Below are positions 34,700 through 44,271 of a DNA stretch of 64,000 nt, piece by piece; positions within the stretch are counted from its first letter, which is position 1; every line of letters starts with the position of its first letter. The DNA comes from Actinomycetales bacterium. GTDB taxonomy: Bacteria > Actinomycetota > Actinomycetes > Actinomycetales > Microbacteriaceae. Both the position numbers and the translations under genes were made by a program. The notes under the pieces were generated by a model that was not told where the DNA came from, searched no databases, and saw only the letters and a program-made list of their open reading frames with translations. Location: contig JAATGV010000030.1 in the NCBI GenBank assembly GCA_015654475.1, positions 1 through 64,000 of the forward strand. The letters run 5' to 3'.

Positions 34700-35989
34700 T
34701 CACAAACTACCGAGCACCTCGTCGATGATGCCGAGCCCGCGGCTGGCATCTTCGGCGGTGATGACGCAGGGCGGCACGACGTGGATGCGATTGTCGGCAA
34801 TGAACGGAAGCAGCCCAGCATCCAGAAGCCGACTCTTGATCATGCCCATGGTGCTGGCTTTCAGCGGTGTGCGCGACGCCGCGTCCTCGACAAGTTCGAT
34901 GGCCCAGAAGACGCCACTGCCGCGAACCTCGCCGATGAGGCTTGGGTATTGCGCCGCGAGCGTGGCAAGCGCCGGAGCGATGATCGACTCGCCGATGGTC
35001 TTCGCGTTCTCGATAACGCCCTCGGCCACGAAGGCGTCAAGGTTGGCAACGATTGCCGCCATCGCAAGGGGGTGGCCCGAATACGTGAGACCTCCGGGGA
35101 ACACGATATCGTCGAAGTGGTGCGCGATCGGGTCGTCGATGATGACGCCTCCGGCGGGCACATATCCCGAGTTCACTCCCTTCGCGAAGGTGATCAGGTC
35201 GGGGCGTACCCCGAATCCATCCAGCGCAAACCACTCACCGGTGCGCCCGAATCCAGCCATCACCTCGTCCAGTATCAACAGAATGCCAAACTCGTCGGCG
35301 AGTGCACGAACGCCTTCAAGATAACCAGCTGGCGGCGTCAGGATGCCTGCCGTGCCTGGGATCGTCTCAAGCAGGATCGCCGCAATGCTTGTTGGGCCTT
35401 CGCCCTCGATGACCCGGCGCAAGTGCTGTAGCGCGCGGGCGCTCTCCTCGGCCTCGGTGGTTGCGAAGAACTCTGAGCGGTACAGATACGGCTGGAAAAA
35501 GTGCACGTGGCCGCGAGCGAATTCGTTGGGCACTCGTCGCCAGTCGCCAGTGGCGACCACAGCCGAGCCCGTGTTTCCGTGATACGAGCGGTATCCGGAA
35601 AGGATCTTGTCGCGTCCGGTGTAAAGCCGAGCTAACCGGATCGCATTCTCGTTCGCGTCAGCGCCGGCGTTCGTGAAAAATACTTTTCCGAAGCCTTCGG
35701 GAGCGTGCTCCAGGATGCGCTTGGCCGCTTCCCCGCGCGCCCTCGCGGCGTGGGCGGGTGCGATGGTGGCAAGCTTGGCGGCCTGTTCTTGAATGGCAGC
35801 AACCACCTTGGGGTGCGAATAGCCGATATTCACGTTCACCAACTGGCTCGAGAAGTCGAGCAGCGCGCGACCGTCCTCGGTGAATACTGTGGTGCCTTCC
35901 GCATGGTCAATGGACAGCGGGTTGAGGCTTGCCTGTGCTGACCAGGAATGGAAGACGGCGGTGCGGTCGAGGTCGAACGTTGTTGACAT
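34700..35989 (-). CDS. Class III PLP-dependent aminotransferase
   Basis: A 429-residue omega-amino-acid aminotransferase of the taurine/beta-alanine:pyruvate group. Motifs are GADANENAIRLAR (cofactor phosphate), YRSYHGNTGSAV, ILLILDEVMAGFGRTG (Asp holding the PLP ring) and the Schiff-base lysine in LITFAKGVNSGYVP. The N-terminal segment VFHSWSAQASLNP resembles the taurine-pyruvate type. It is divergent from a MocR regulator, which usually controls exactly such an aminotransferase. The amine donor is not decided by sequence; taurine, GABA or a related omega-amine are candidates. Confidence 0.88.
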   Translation of the reverse strand: MSTTFDLDRTAVFHSWSAQASLNPLSIDHAEGTTVFTEDGRALLDFSSQLVNVNIGYSHPKVVAAIQEQAAKLATIAPAHAARARGEAAKRILEHAPEGFGKVFFTNAGADANENAIRLARLYTGRDKILSGYRSYHGNTGSAVVATGDWRRVPNEFARGHVHFFQPYLYRSEFFATTEAEESARALQHLRRVIEGEGPTSIAAILLETIPGTAGILTPPAGYLEGVRALADEFGILLILDEVMAGFGRTGEWFALDGFGVRPDLITFAKGVNSGYVPAGGVIIDDPIAHHFDDIVFPGGLTYSGHPLAMAAIVANLDAFVAEGVIENAKTIGESIIAPALATLAAQYPSLIGEVRGSGVFWAIELVEDAASRTPLKASTMGMIKSRLLDAGLLPFIADNRIHVVPPCVITAEDASRGLGIIDEVLGSL

Positions 35990-36245
35990 GGTGAATTTCT
36001 CCGAATGTGCTTGCGCGAATTGAATGGTTGGATCGGTCTAGTGGGCTGGATGGTCTGGACGTCGCAGCCCTGACCACGGTGGTGCACGTCTCTAGACGTG
36101 GGTGCCGACGTGGGCTACTAATTTGTTATCCTGTTGCGTAAACATTTCTTCGGTGTTTCGACTCGTGACGTCCGCGTTACGTTCTGCTGCCGCGAGATAC
36201 GCACAGGTGCTCTCACGCTCGACGGAATTTTATGAAAGGCAGCCG

Positions 36246-37667
36246 GTGGACACTTCCCACATCGCGCAAGCAGTTGACGCCCCGACGCCGCGAGGCATCG
36301 CCACTGGTCTCTCCACGCTCATTCGATCAGGCGAAATTCCGGCCGGAACACGGCTACCGACCGTGCGCTCGCTCGCCGCTGCCCTTGGCGTCAGCCCCGC
36401 CACCGTAAGCCACGCATGGCAGGCGCTCGCTACGGCAGGCCTCATCGCGACGCGGGGGCGAGCAGGGAGCACTGTTCTTCACCACGATGCTCCATGGCTC
36501 ACGCCGAGATCGCTCCACCTCGCCGATCGCGGAGCCCCCGGATACGACGCCCTGATCCGCCTCGACCTCGCTGCCGGGATCCCTGACCCCAACCTTCTTC
36601 CGGACATCACCGAAAGCCTCGCGCGTGTGGTGCCGCCCCATGCCGCGACCTCGCACTACCTGCAACCCCCGCTTCTCGCCGAACTCGAAGCCCCTCTTCG
36701 AGCCAGATGGCCATACCAGCCCGAGGCCTTGACCATTGTCGACGGTGCCATGGACGGCATCCAGCGCGCCCTTCACCTCACCACCAGATACGGCGATCGG
36801 GTGCTTGTCGAGAGCCCCGGATTTCCGCTTCTCCTCGACCTGGTTGCCCAGATGCATCTCTCAGCGGTGCCTGTGGCGATGGATGAGTCCGGCCTCCGAC
36901 CCGATTCCCTCCGCTCTGCTCTCGAGACAAGACCTGCGGCGCTGGTCATCCAGCCCCGTGCACAGAATCCCACCGGTGTATCGATGACAGCGGCGCGGGC
37001 CGAGACGCTGAGCGGCATCATCGCCAATCATGGGAACGCCAAAGACACGGTCATCATCGAAGACGATCACTCGTCCGGCATCGCCCTCGCCGCAACCGTC
37101 AGTCTCGGTCAGTGGCTGCCCGAGCGCACCATCCACGTGCAGAGCTTTTCTAAATCTCATGGCCCGGATCTGCGCATTGCGGCGCTTGGCGGAAGGGCCG
37201 ACATGGTTGGCCAGATCGTTGCGTATCGGGTGCTCGGACCTGGCTGGACTTCGCGCATGCTTCAAGCGATCCTCTACGATCTGCTCACCGAACGAACGCC
37301 GACCCACGTCGTGCAGGACGCACGGCGCGTCTACCACGCCAGGCAACGCACTCTCACAGGCGAACTTGCCACGGCAGGCATCCATCTTCACCAAGCCGAT
37401 GGCCTCAACCTTTGGTTGCCGGTGGCCGACGAACGGGATGCACAGACCCAGCTTGCCGCACATGGAATCCGGGTCGCTCTCGGCAGCCCATTTGTCTCGA
37501 CGCCCGTCGAAGATGGATCTGTCGCGGGGCCATTCACCGGGCCACACGTACGCGTGAGTATCGGGATGCTCAGAGACTCCATTCCCGAAGTGGCCGCCAT
37601 TCTTGCCACTGTCGCGGAGGTTCGCGACCACCCTGTCGACTCGCAGCCGAAACAAGTAGCGGACTAA
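36246..37667 (+). CDS. MocR/GntR-type PLP-binding transcriptional regulator
   Basis: A fusion of a GntR winged helix (about residues 5-75; IRSGEIPAGTRLPTVRSLAAALGVSPATVSHAWQAL, in pieces) to a class I aminotransferase-like domain with the PLP lysine in VQSFSKSHGPDLRIAALGG and QPRAQNPTGVS. MocR proteins sense PLP adducts of amines and activate an adjacent gene, here the divergent aminotransferase. I chose the GTG at 36246 because GAAAGG lies six bases upstream and it removes a cysteine-containing, unconserved leader from 36102. The roughly 250-base gap has two GACGTGGG direct repeats near 36094-36115, possible operator half-sites. Confidence 0.9.
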   Translation: MDTSHIAQAVDAPTPRGIATGLSTLIRSGEIPAGTRLPTVRSLAAALGVSPATVSHAWQALATAGLIATRGRAGSTVLHHDAPWLTPRSLHLADRGAPGYDALIRLDLAAGIPDPNLLPDITESLARVVPPHAATSHYLQPPLLAELEAPLRARWPYQPEALTIVDGAMDGIQRALHLTTRYGDRVLVESPGFPLLLDLVAQMHLSAVPVAMDESGLRPDSLRSALETRPAALVIQPRAQNPTGVSMTAARAETLSGIIANHGNAKDTVIIEDDHSSGIALAATVSLGQWLPERTIHVQSFSKSHGPDLRIAALGGRADMVGQIVAYRVLGPGWTSRMLQAILYDLLTERTPTHVVQDARRVYHARQRTLTGELATAGIHLHQADGLNLWLPVADERDAQTQLAAHGIRVALGSPFVSTPVEDGSVAGPFTGPHVRVSIGMLRDSIPEVAAILATVAEVRDHPVDSQPKQVAD

Positions 37668-37746
37668 CGTATCGCGGCTGAACCGCGGCTGTCAGACGCA
37701 GCCAATGTTGTTCTGTCTAGGCCCCCGCTTGCCCAGAAGAGGTCCG

Positions 37747-38757
37747 CTAGGGGCCTGTGCCTACCGAGTTCGGTGTTGCGCCTAGGGCTGACGCTGTTGA
37801 GCTTGAGTTCGGGCTTGATGTAGAGCTTGGTGTCGCGCTGGTTGGCGGGGTTTCTGGCACGAGCCGAAGGATGATGGTGCCGGCGGCGTCCCATAAGTAG
37901 AGTTCGTCGTCAATGACGCCGATGAAGCTGGCTTGGACAAGCGCCCTGCCCATATCGACCATGCCGTCGCAGCTGATCTGGGTGGTTGGACCTGAGGTGG
38001 CGAGCAGCGCCCCCTGCGTGTTGGCAAGCCACCGGCCTGAGGCGGCGTTGCATCCATCAGAGCCGTCCCATGCCCCATCCGCCGTGAATTGAAGGAATGG
38101 TGGTGTCGGCGCCACATGTGGGCGGCCCTCCTGCACCCACTTCCCTTCCAACTCTTCGAGGGTTGTAGATGTGGGCGGTTCGAACGCGGCTGTGGGGGGC
38201 GTCGCCCCTGATGTTGGCGAAGCTGTCTTGGAGTCTGGGTCTTGCAGCGACACGAGCGTTGCGATGTCTGCGCCGGCGCTATTGGTCAGCGTGACAGTTG
38301 GCGTGCTCGACGTTGTAAGAAGCTCGAATGTTGTCGCGGTGGTGAGCCAGGCGACAATCTGAGCGGGCACCCCGATCTCTGTGGTGGCACCTTTCTGGGT
38401 GTCGCAGTTGGCACTCCAGGCGTAGACGCTGCCGAGGAACATGCCTCGAGAGTTCGCACCCCACGAGCCACTGATTGTGCCGCAGTCTGCGGTTATCTCC
38501 GCGGTTCCTCGGCCGGTCACGGAGGCTTCGAGGCGCACTGTCGTGCCATCGGCTGCTGTGCCTGTATCAGTGACGACCCAGGTGCCAGTCAGCGTAGCCG
38601 GATCGGGGGCCGCACTTTCACTTGGGCTGGCCGAGGGCGACGCTGAGGAGATTGCCTGAGTGCTTTGCGCGGGCACAACTTGCGTGCACGCCGCCACCGC
38701 AGTCATGAGGAGTGCTGTGGCCAGCGCGGCAGTGGCACGTGTGATGTGGTGGCGCAT
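37747..38757 (-). CDS. META-domain lipoprotein
   Basis: A 336-residue exported lipoprotein. The signal peptide ends in lipobox TAVAAC (Cys about 24), followed by a Ser/Pro/Ala linker. Two related modules follow: one near 55-165 (LTGTWVVTDTG ... ITADCGTISGSW) and one near 205-300 (LEGKWVQEG ... DGSDGCNAASGRW), the second matching the META/HslJ fold. Each carries a pair of cysteines. A Ser/Thr-rich tail ends it. META proteins bind small ligands or heat/antibiotic stress factors; no specific role is shown. The ATG at 38757 is preferred over a TTG two codons upstream. Confidence 0.8.
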   Translation of the reverse strand: MRHHITRATAALATALLMTAVAACTQVVPAQSTQAISSASPSASPSESAAPDPATLTGTWVVTDTGTAADGTTVRLEASVTGRGTAEITADCGTISGSWGANSRGMFLGSVYAWSANCDTQKGATTEIGVPAQIVAWLTTATTFELLTTSSTPTVTLTNSAGADIATLVSLQDPDSKTASPTSGATPPTAAFEPPTSTTLEELEGKWVQEGRPHVAPTPPFLQFTADGAWDGSDGCNAASGRWLANTQGALLATSGPTTQISCDGMVDMGRALVQASFIGVIDDELYLWDAAGTIILRLVPETPPTSATPSSTSSPNSSSTASALGATPNSVGTGP

Positions 38758-38770
38758 GGGCAAGTTGCTT

Positions 38771-39649
38771 CTAAGGGATTATGGCTTGGCCGGTCGCGAG
38801 TTCTCGAAACAGCGCTGCGGCTGAGGCGTCATTGACGAGACCTTCGTAGGTGCGAACGGGGTAACTTGTGGTGGGAACGCCTTCTGCTGGGCGAACGTCG
38901 ACGTGTGTGACGTCGTAGTTGTTTTGGTGCAGCCAGTCGGCCATGCCGTAGTCGGAGCGCGAGTCGCCGACGGTGTACCAGGTCTGGGGGATCGAACCGT
39001 CTTGCTCGAATAGTTCGAGTGCGCGTTGCGCTCCGAGCGCCTTCCCGGTGAGGGCGAGTTCGATGTCTGTGGAGATAATGGTTGGCTCGATGCGCACGGT
39101 GACGTCGCCGTTCGAGGCGGGATAGTCGATGCCTTGGAGGGTGGCCCCGAGGCCGAGCGCGGCGAGTGCTGCCAGCGCTTCAGCGTTGAATGCTGCCTGT
39201 GCGGGGTAGTAGTCGTCGAAGGCGATGCCGGGGATCATCTCAAGTGAGATCATGGTGATTTTGGTTTCGTCGAAGAACATGGTGTCCGCGTACTTGTCGT
39301 GGACGAGGTCGCGCATGGCGGTGACGAACCTGGGATCGAGGCCAATAGCTGGGTCCGTGTGTGCTGTTCCATGGCCGGTTGGTGTAATGCTGGCCCATGT
39401 TCCGCCTTTTTCGCCGATGGAGTGGGTGCGTGCATTGGCTTTCAGCCCTGCTTCTCTGAGCGGTGGGATGACGACGTCTGCTACGAACTCGAGCGACCTT
39501 CCCGTGTTGAATGCGATCGGTATCCCGGCGTTCGCCATGTTCGCTAGGTCTGTGGCGATGCTGGGGATGTCGAGCTTCCTTGTGATTGGGCTGGCGATGG
39601 GGCCGTCGACATCCAGAAGGAGACCGAAGGGGGGCTGGCTGTGTGTCAT
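38771..39649 (-). CDS. HAD-superfamily phosphatase (Cof-like)
   Basis: A 292-residue cytosolic phosphohydrolase. Motif I is LLLDVDGPI (nucleophile and acid Asp), motif II FNTGRS, motif III lysine in GKALGAQRALE, and motif IV GDSRSDYGMADW. The large C2-type cap between motifs II and III places it with the Cof/SPP type that acts on sugar phosphates or similar metabolites. The lipoprotein gene follows 14 bases downstream, so they may be co-transcribed. Confidence 0.85.
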   Translation of the reverse strand: MTHSQPPFGLLLDVDGPIASPITRKLDIPSIATDLANMANAGIPIAFNTGRSLEFVADVVIPPLREAGLKANARTHSIGEKGGTWASITPTGHGTAHTDPAIGLDPRFVTAMRDLVHDKYADTMFFDETKITMISLEMIPGIAFDDYYPAQAAFNAEALAALAALGLGATLQGIDYPASNGDVTVRIEPTIISTDIELALTGKALGAQRALELFEQDGSIPQTWYTVGDSRSDYGMADWLHQNNYDVTHVDVRPAEGVPTTSYPVRTYEGLVNDASAAALFRELATGQAIIP

Positions 39650-39737
39650 CGTGTTCTAGCTTTCCACACTTGGCACCACGGTGTGGATGCCGGTTGGATT
39701 TCTCAGGTCAGGCGCGGTAACATGATGAGTCGGTTAT

Positions 39738-39814
<77 letters not shown>

Positions 39815-39825
39815 CATTGACGAGA

Positions 39826-39845
39826 CCCCCTTTTTAGGGGGTTTT
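39826..39845 (+). terminator. Intrinsic terminator of tRNA-Arg
   Basis: CCCCC, a TTTTTA loop, then GGGGG followed by TTTT: a short strong hairpin with a U-run 12 bases after the tRNA. Confidence 0.85.
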
Positions 39846-39948
39846 GTCGATTTTGCTCGTTCTGATGAGAAATTATGAGAACTCCTCGGGTGGGCCCCAG
39901 ATCTGCTGATTTTGTTGCCTACGTCCGCATGCCAATACTGAGCGGGGG

Positions 39949-40419
39949 CTAATCAACGAAGATTTGTCGCAGGTACATGTCTCGTTCAAACGTTGTAATA
40001 AGTTCGCGCCGGGTGGCTAGATCGAAAAGCTGCACGGTTTTGACGACGCGGATCTTCTCATTGTTCGCGCGCATTGCGGCATCGCGATCATCGGTAAGGA
40101 AGACTGCGCCGCTGAAACGGTTACGTACCACGACGATAGTCTCGGCTTCGCCCATGTTTTTTTGTGCACCATCGCCGGGGCGTAACATGGACTCTCTTAC
40201 GATTCTGATTTCCTGGTACTCGGGTTTCTCTGGATAAATGGGATCTCCGAGCATTTTCCAGGTTCTTTGCAAGGATGGATAGGTGGGGATCCAATCGCTG
40301 AGCTCGTTCGCTACGGAGGCACACCATCGACCTTTGCCATTCAGGAGTAGTTCCAGCAGGTCTATGCGCCCGATTTTGGCGAAGTACACGAGAACATTCG
40401 TATCTGAGAAGAAAAGCAT
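39949..40419 (-). CDS. PIN-domain toxin
   Basis: A 156-residue PIN-fold ribonuclease, likely the toxin of a two-gene module. Acidic residues expected for metal binding are present: Asp in FFSDTNVLVYF (residue 6), Glu in SVANELSDW, Glu in MGEAETIVVV and Asp in FLTDDRDAAM. PIN toxins cut tRNA, rRNA or mRNA. The ATG lies three bases after the stop of the XRE-ImmA gene, so antitoxin comes first and toxin second. Confidence 0.8.
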   Translation of the reverse strand: MLFFSDTNVLVYFAKIGRIDLLELLLNGKGRWCASVANELSDWIPTYPSLQRTWKMLGDPIYPEKPEYQEIRIVRESMLRPGDGAQKNMGEAETIVVVRNRFSGAVFLTDDRDAAMRANNEKIRVVKTVQLFDLATRRELITTFERDMYLRQIFVD

Positions 40420-40422
40420 TAC

Positions 40423-41517
40423 TTAGGTAAGCAGAGAATCCAGCTCACCAATGGTGAGGTTGGGTGCAGTGTTCAGTGTCCCAAGGTCGATGGCATCGGG
40501 GTCGATGCCGAGCATCCATGCCAGACCGTAGGGAAGTAGTTGCCCGCTTTCGATTCCTTCCATGTGTGCTTTGAGTAGTGCTGCTGGGAACCTGCGGGTA
40601 GCCGCTTCATGCATACGCTCAGTGATTACGTCACTGAGCAGTTCGGTAGTGCGTCGTTGATGCAAACGCAGGAACCGCTGAGTGGAACATGCGGATAACT
40701 CGTTGTGAATCGTCGGTGCGACCGGGAGGTGAAGATACTCGAGACGGATATCTAGTGACTTAGTGGAAACACCCCAGTCCCAGAGAAGATCGGCGACGTG
40801 AGAAAGCGAGATCGTCTGCCAGTCAATCAGGGCCAGTGCCGACTTGGGTAGGAGAAGCTCCGCAGCGAAGCCATTTGCGGCATGCTCACCAATGCTGGTT
40901 GTTTCGTTATTACTATGATCGTCGTGGGCGAGGTGGCCTAGTTCATGGGCAATGGTCCAGTTCTGGTGAAACCAATTCGTTCCGGCACTTAGCACGATAA
41001 CTCGGTGCCCGTTCAAAGTGAAGGAGAACTCGGAGCGGGTAGACATGGGGACACGCACCACATCGACGCCCAGTGCCGCCTCAACCCGATTCGCAAAATT
41101 CCGCGGGAAACCATCCCCGAGCGCACCCCGAATCTCATCGACCCGCTCAGGCAGTGGAAAGAGATCGCTCCCCAGATCGGGATATGCCTGGCGGTAGAGC
41201 AGCGCAAGCGTCTCAAGAGTTGGATTCTCCGCAGAAACATCCGTTTCTGGATATCCGTTGTCGTGCGTGTGCCTAGCTGCGAGACGAAGCGCGAACGGAT
41301 CGGGTTGCCCGGTGGCCAACTCATGCATGGATACGCCGACCTTATCGGCGATTGCGGCTAACTCCAGCGTGGAAAATCCTCGCTCGCCCTTCATGGCGCG
41401 CGATAAAGCGTCGGGAGTCATCTGAATGCTCTCGGCGAATTGTTTGAAAGTGATTCTCGGGGTGAGTCGTTCGATCGCGTCACGAACCCGACGACCAATC
41501 GTGGCGTCCATACCCAT
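40423..41517 (-). CDS. XRE/ImmA-IrrE metallopeptidase antitoxin
   Basis: A 364-residue protein with an N-terminal XRE helix-turn-helix (about residues 20-68; TFKQFAESIQMTPDALSRAMKG) and a central ImmA/IrrE (COG2856) zinc-peptidase domain with HELGH in TIAHELGHLAHDD (about 190) and the downstream Glu in HAANGFAAELLLP. COG2856-HTH proteins are known partners of PIN and other toxins, acting as repressor, neutraliser and possibly protease. The two genes are almost contiguous. An ATG two codons in (41511) is an alternative start. Confidence 0.85.
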   Translation of the reverse strand: MGMDATIGRRVRDAIERLTPRITFKQFAESIQMTPDALSRAMKGERGFSTLELAAIADKVGVSMHELATGQPDPFALRLAARHTHDNGYPETDVSAENPTLETLALLYRQAYPDLGSDLFPLPERVDEIRGALGDGFPRNFANRVEAALGVDVVRVPMSTRSEFSFTLNGHRVIVLSAGTNWFHQNWTIAHELGHLAHDDHSNNETTSIGEHAANGFAAELLLPKSALALIDWQTISLSHVADLLWDWGVSTKSLDIRLEYLHLPVAPTIHNELSACSTQRFLRLHQRRTTELLSDVITERMHEAATRRFPAALLKAHMEGIESGQLLPYGLAWMLGIDPDAIDLGTLNTAPNLTIGELDSLLT

Positions 41518-41866
41518 AGTCTAGAGCAAAATTGGGGAAATCCCAATAGGCGATGGTCGGGCTCAGACGGCGCGAAAAGCAAGTTTGTAAGTTCTGAGTT
41601 AGGGCAACTGCCTTCATGTCGGCAGCCTCCGTAGCGGCAGTTATCCGCCCGTAACGGCCTGGTGGGCAATATCAGGTGGCGCCAGCCCGAATGCTGCACG
41701 CCACTACCGGCAATGCCCCCCACAACTGTGATGCTGTGGGGGCATTGCGTGTGTGCGTTCAGTATCTTGGCGCTTCTGCCGGCGAACGCGTGTGCCTGGG
41801 CTTGTGGCCGAAGGGCGAAGCCGACCCGCGTTCTTTGTAGCCTGGGCGAGATTGACCGCCTATTGG
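41518..41866. other. Gene-free stretch with one hairpin
   Basis: No gene is supported here. A hairpin at 41711-41747 (CAATGCCCCCCACA with TGTGGGGGCATTG, one base bulged) could end transcription of the small membrane protein gene that reads toward it from the right. Confidence 0.55.
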
Positions 41867-42196
41867 TTACCGGTGCTCAGACGGTGCTGCAGTCGCTGCT
41901 TCTTTCCGGGTGGAACGTATCTCGTACATGCCGACGAGGACACAGATGACGGCAATCCCGGCGACGATAGCTGCTACGCCGGTCGGGCCGAGTTGGTAGA
42001 GCAGGTTCGAGAACCCGGCACGGCGACCGCCATCGCGCAACTCGGTTGGAGCCACCTGCTCCCAGACAGGGGTGAAGCAGAGAACTGCGACAACGATCGC
42101 CACAGCGGCCGAGCCGAACCATCCCCACGGGGTGGTTGTGTTGTTGGCCTCATCTATCATGGCTGCCCGGACGTCTTGTTCGGTGCTATTACTCAC
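41867..42196 (-). CDS. 109-residue two-helix membrane protein
   Basis: Starts at GTG with AGGAG nine bases upstream. A polar N-terminal 24 residues precede a first helix (about 25-43), then a polar loop with RDGGRRAGFSN, and a second helix (about 68-90) with a short charged tail. Unknown family. The gene is downstream of the PKD surface protein on the same strand, with 136 bases between. Confidence 0.6.
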   Translation of the reverse strand: MSNSTEQDVRAAMIDEANNTTTPWGWFGSAAVAIVVAVLCFTPVWEQVAPTELRDGGRRAGFSNLLYQLGPTGVAAIVAGIAVICVLVGMYEIRSTRKEAATAAPSEHR

Positions 42197-42332
42197 TTTG
42201 CGTCACTCCTGTGTTGCGTCGTGCCCTGTGTAGTCGTGTTGCAGGCCAGCGCGGGGCACGCGGGGCAGCGTAGTGGGGAGCCCCTGACGAACGTCTCACC
42301 CGCTACGCTGCACGCCCGCCCGGGGCCGCCCC

Positions 42333-44105
42333 TCAGTGCTGTTGCCTGCGCCTGGCGGCGAGAATGAGGAAGCCGATGGCAGAGAGGCCTAGTCCTGCTA
42401 TGCCGACACCAACCGCACCGAGGCCAGCACTTGTGTTCTTGAGCTTTCCTGGGATCGCAATCTCGGATCCTGCCGACGACGAAGGCTGGCCGGTCTTGGA
42501 GGGGGACGGCACTGGGCTAACCGTTTCCGTGGGACTTGCGGTCGGGGTAGGCGTCGGCGTTGTCGGTGGAACCGCAGTGGCCGAGGCCGTGGGGCTCGCG
42601 GTCACGCTCGCCGTAGGGCTCGGTGTCGGTGTCGGTGTGGCGGATGGAGTCTCCGTAGGGCTTGGTGTTGGTGTTGGCGTTGGCGTGGCCGAAACTGTCG
42701 GGGTCGGCGGGATCGCATCGGCCACCGTCACCGGGTTTGAGGTAATGGCGCTTGGTCCGCCGTTGCGCATCAGAGCTTGGCCCGTGAAAATCTTGGTGGT
42801 GGATGTGCCACAGGTCGTCGTCAGCGTGAGTTCAACCGTGTAGGTGCCTGCCGTGTTGTAGACGTGCGTGGTTGTCGCAGTGTTTACGGTTGCCGTGGTG
42901 CCATCGCCGAAGTCCCAGTCATATGTGCCGACCGGGCACATCGATGCCGTGCTGGTGGAGGCATCGAACGCAGTCGCACTGCCTGTGTTCGCTGGTGTCG
43001 ACGTGAACGCGGCAACCGGTGCTTGGTCGGGAGCGAACGACACGGCAGCTGGCATAACGCCTTGCTGCTCCGGGGTGTCAAGGGTGCCGTTGGCGGTATC
43101 GAGGAAGTTGAGCATATTAGAAAGGACAGCGCCCGGACTCGAGGGCGTTCCGCCTGTGAGTATTGCGGTGCTATTGCCAGCGGTCAGGGCGAGGTTGGGA
43201 AAGACGGTGGTCCCAGTAGTCTGAGGAAGGACCGCGCGCGTAAAGTTGTGCGTGGTGGTGTCGATCGTTACGTAGCCCATCCCTCGGTCCATGCCGTATA
43301 GGGTCTTGCCGTCGGTCGATAGGGAGATATTTGATGGCCCGAAGGTCGCACCGTAGTCATCGCGCGAGATAGACCATAACTTCGTTGCGTCGCTCGTGTT
43401 AAGAACCGTGAGTACTGCGGCGGTGCCGGTAGGCACCACAGCGTGGCCGATGTAGAGCGTGCTGTCGTCAGGTGACACCTGGAGGGCCTGCGGGTCAAGG
43501 CTGACCGGCGTCGTTCGCGTGATAGTCATCGTGGCGGCGTTGAGTTCGACAATGTTGTTGTCCGCATAGCCCGCCACCCATATCTTCGAACCGTCTTGAG
43601 ACGTGGCCACACCGCCGAGCTGACCACCGACATCGACGCTGCCGAGCACGGCTCCGGTTGCGGTCTCAATGCGTGTGACAACACCGTTGACGCCCGCCGT
43701 GTAGAGATGCGTTCCGTCTGGGTCCAGTGCAATCATGGGACCACCGATGTATGCGTAGTTGCTGCCGAGTGGGATCGTGGCGAGCACCACGTGGGTTGTC
43801 GCATCGACCTTGTATACGGCTTGGGCATCCGACGAGTTGTAGTAGAGGGTCTTCGCATCTGGTGAGACGACGACCGCATTCGTGTAGTTGGGCAGTGCAA
43901 TCGTCGACCATGTCTGGGTCGAGGCATCGAACCACGGAGCGGAAAAGCTGTCGTAGTCGGCAAGGTAGATGTTCTGGCCGATCGTCGTATCGGCTGGCAC
44001 AGCAGCCACCGGAGATGCGACCGCTAGGCCGAGAGCGCCTAGGCCGAGTGCCAGCGCCACGCGAACGCGCGTGCGGCCAGACGTATGGACAAAAGTAGAT
44101 CGCAT
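42333..44105 (-). CDS. Surface beta-propeller/PKD protein with C-terminal anchor
   Basis: A 590-residue exported protein. The signal peptide ends near SPVAAVPAD (about 37). A YVTN-like propeller of about 320 residues follows, built from blades such as VVVSPDAKTLYY, MIALDPDGTHLYTAG, GVATSQDGSKIWVAG and LQVSPDDSTLYIGH. Then comes one PKD domain (about 365-445; YDWDFGDGTTATV), a 95-residue Pro/Thr/Ser stalk made of TPTPTPSPT-type units, and a last helix with RRRQQH. The anchor lacks LPXTG, so it is probably membrane-held. The function is likely adhesion or wall binding. I used ATG 44105, with GGGGG six bases upstream. Confidence 0.85.
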   Translation of the reverse strand: MRSTFVHTSGRTRVRVALALGLGALGLAVASPVAAVPADTTIGQNIYLADYDSFSAPWFDASTQTWSTIALPNYTNAVVVSPDAKTLYYNSSDAQAVYKVDATTHVVLATIPLGSNYAYIGGPMIALDPDGTHLYTAGVNGVVTRIETATGAVLGSVDVGGQLGGVATSQDGSKIWVAGYADNNIVELNAATMTITRTTPVSLDPQALQVSPDDSTLYIGHAVVPTGTAAVLTVLNTSDATKLWSISRDDYGATFGPSNISLSTDGKTLYGMDRGMGYVTIDTTTHNFTRAVLPQTTGTTVFPNLALTAGNSTAILTGGTPSSPGAVLSNMLNFLDTANGTLDTPEQQGVMPAAVSFAPDQAPVAAFTSTPANTGSATAFDASTSTASMCPVGTYDWDFGDGTTATVNTATTTHVYNTAGTYTVELTLTTTCGTSTTKIFTGQALMRNGGPSAITSNPVTVADAIPPTPTVSATPTPTPTPSPTETPSATPTPTPSPTASVTASPTASATAVPPTTPTPTPTASPTETVSPVPSPSKTGQPSSSAGSEIAIPGKLKNTSAGLGAVGVGIAGLGLSAIGFLILAARRRQQH

Positions 44106-44271
44106 GAAAGCCCCCTGCAGGGCGATGTGATTTAAGAAGAGTGCTACGTCAGCGTTCATCGCCGACGTGCCGACTGTTACCCCAGAGAAGCCCGCCCAAA
44201 CTGCTCCCCCAACAGCTGCGCTTAGGCTAGCTGAAGGACCAGTGCGTGTCAAACCGCACTATCCTTACGTC

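Noticed and set aside
42333-42500. Sortase LPXTG anchor on the PKD surface protein
   Set aside because: The C-terminal sequence before the last helix has no LPXTG-like pentapeptide, so membrane anchoring is more likely.
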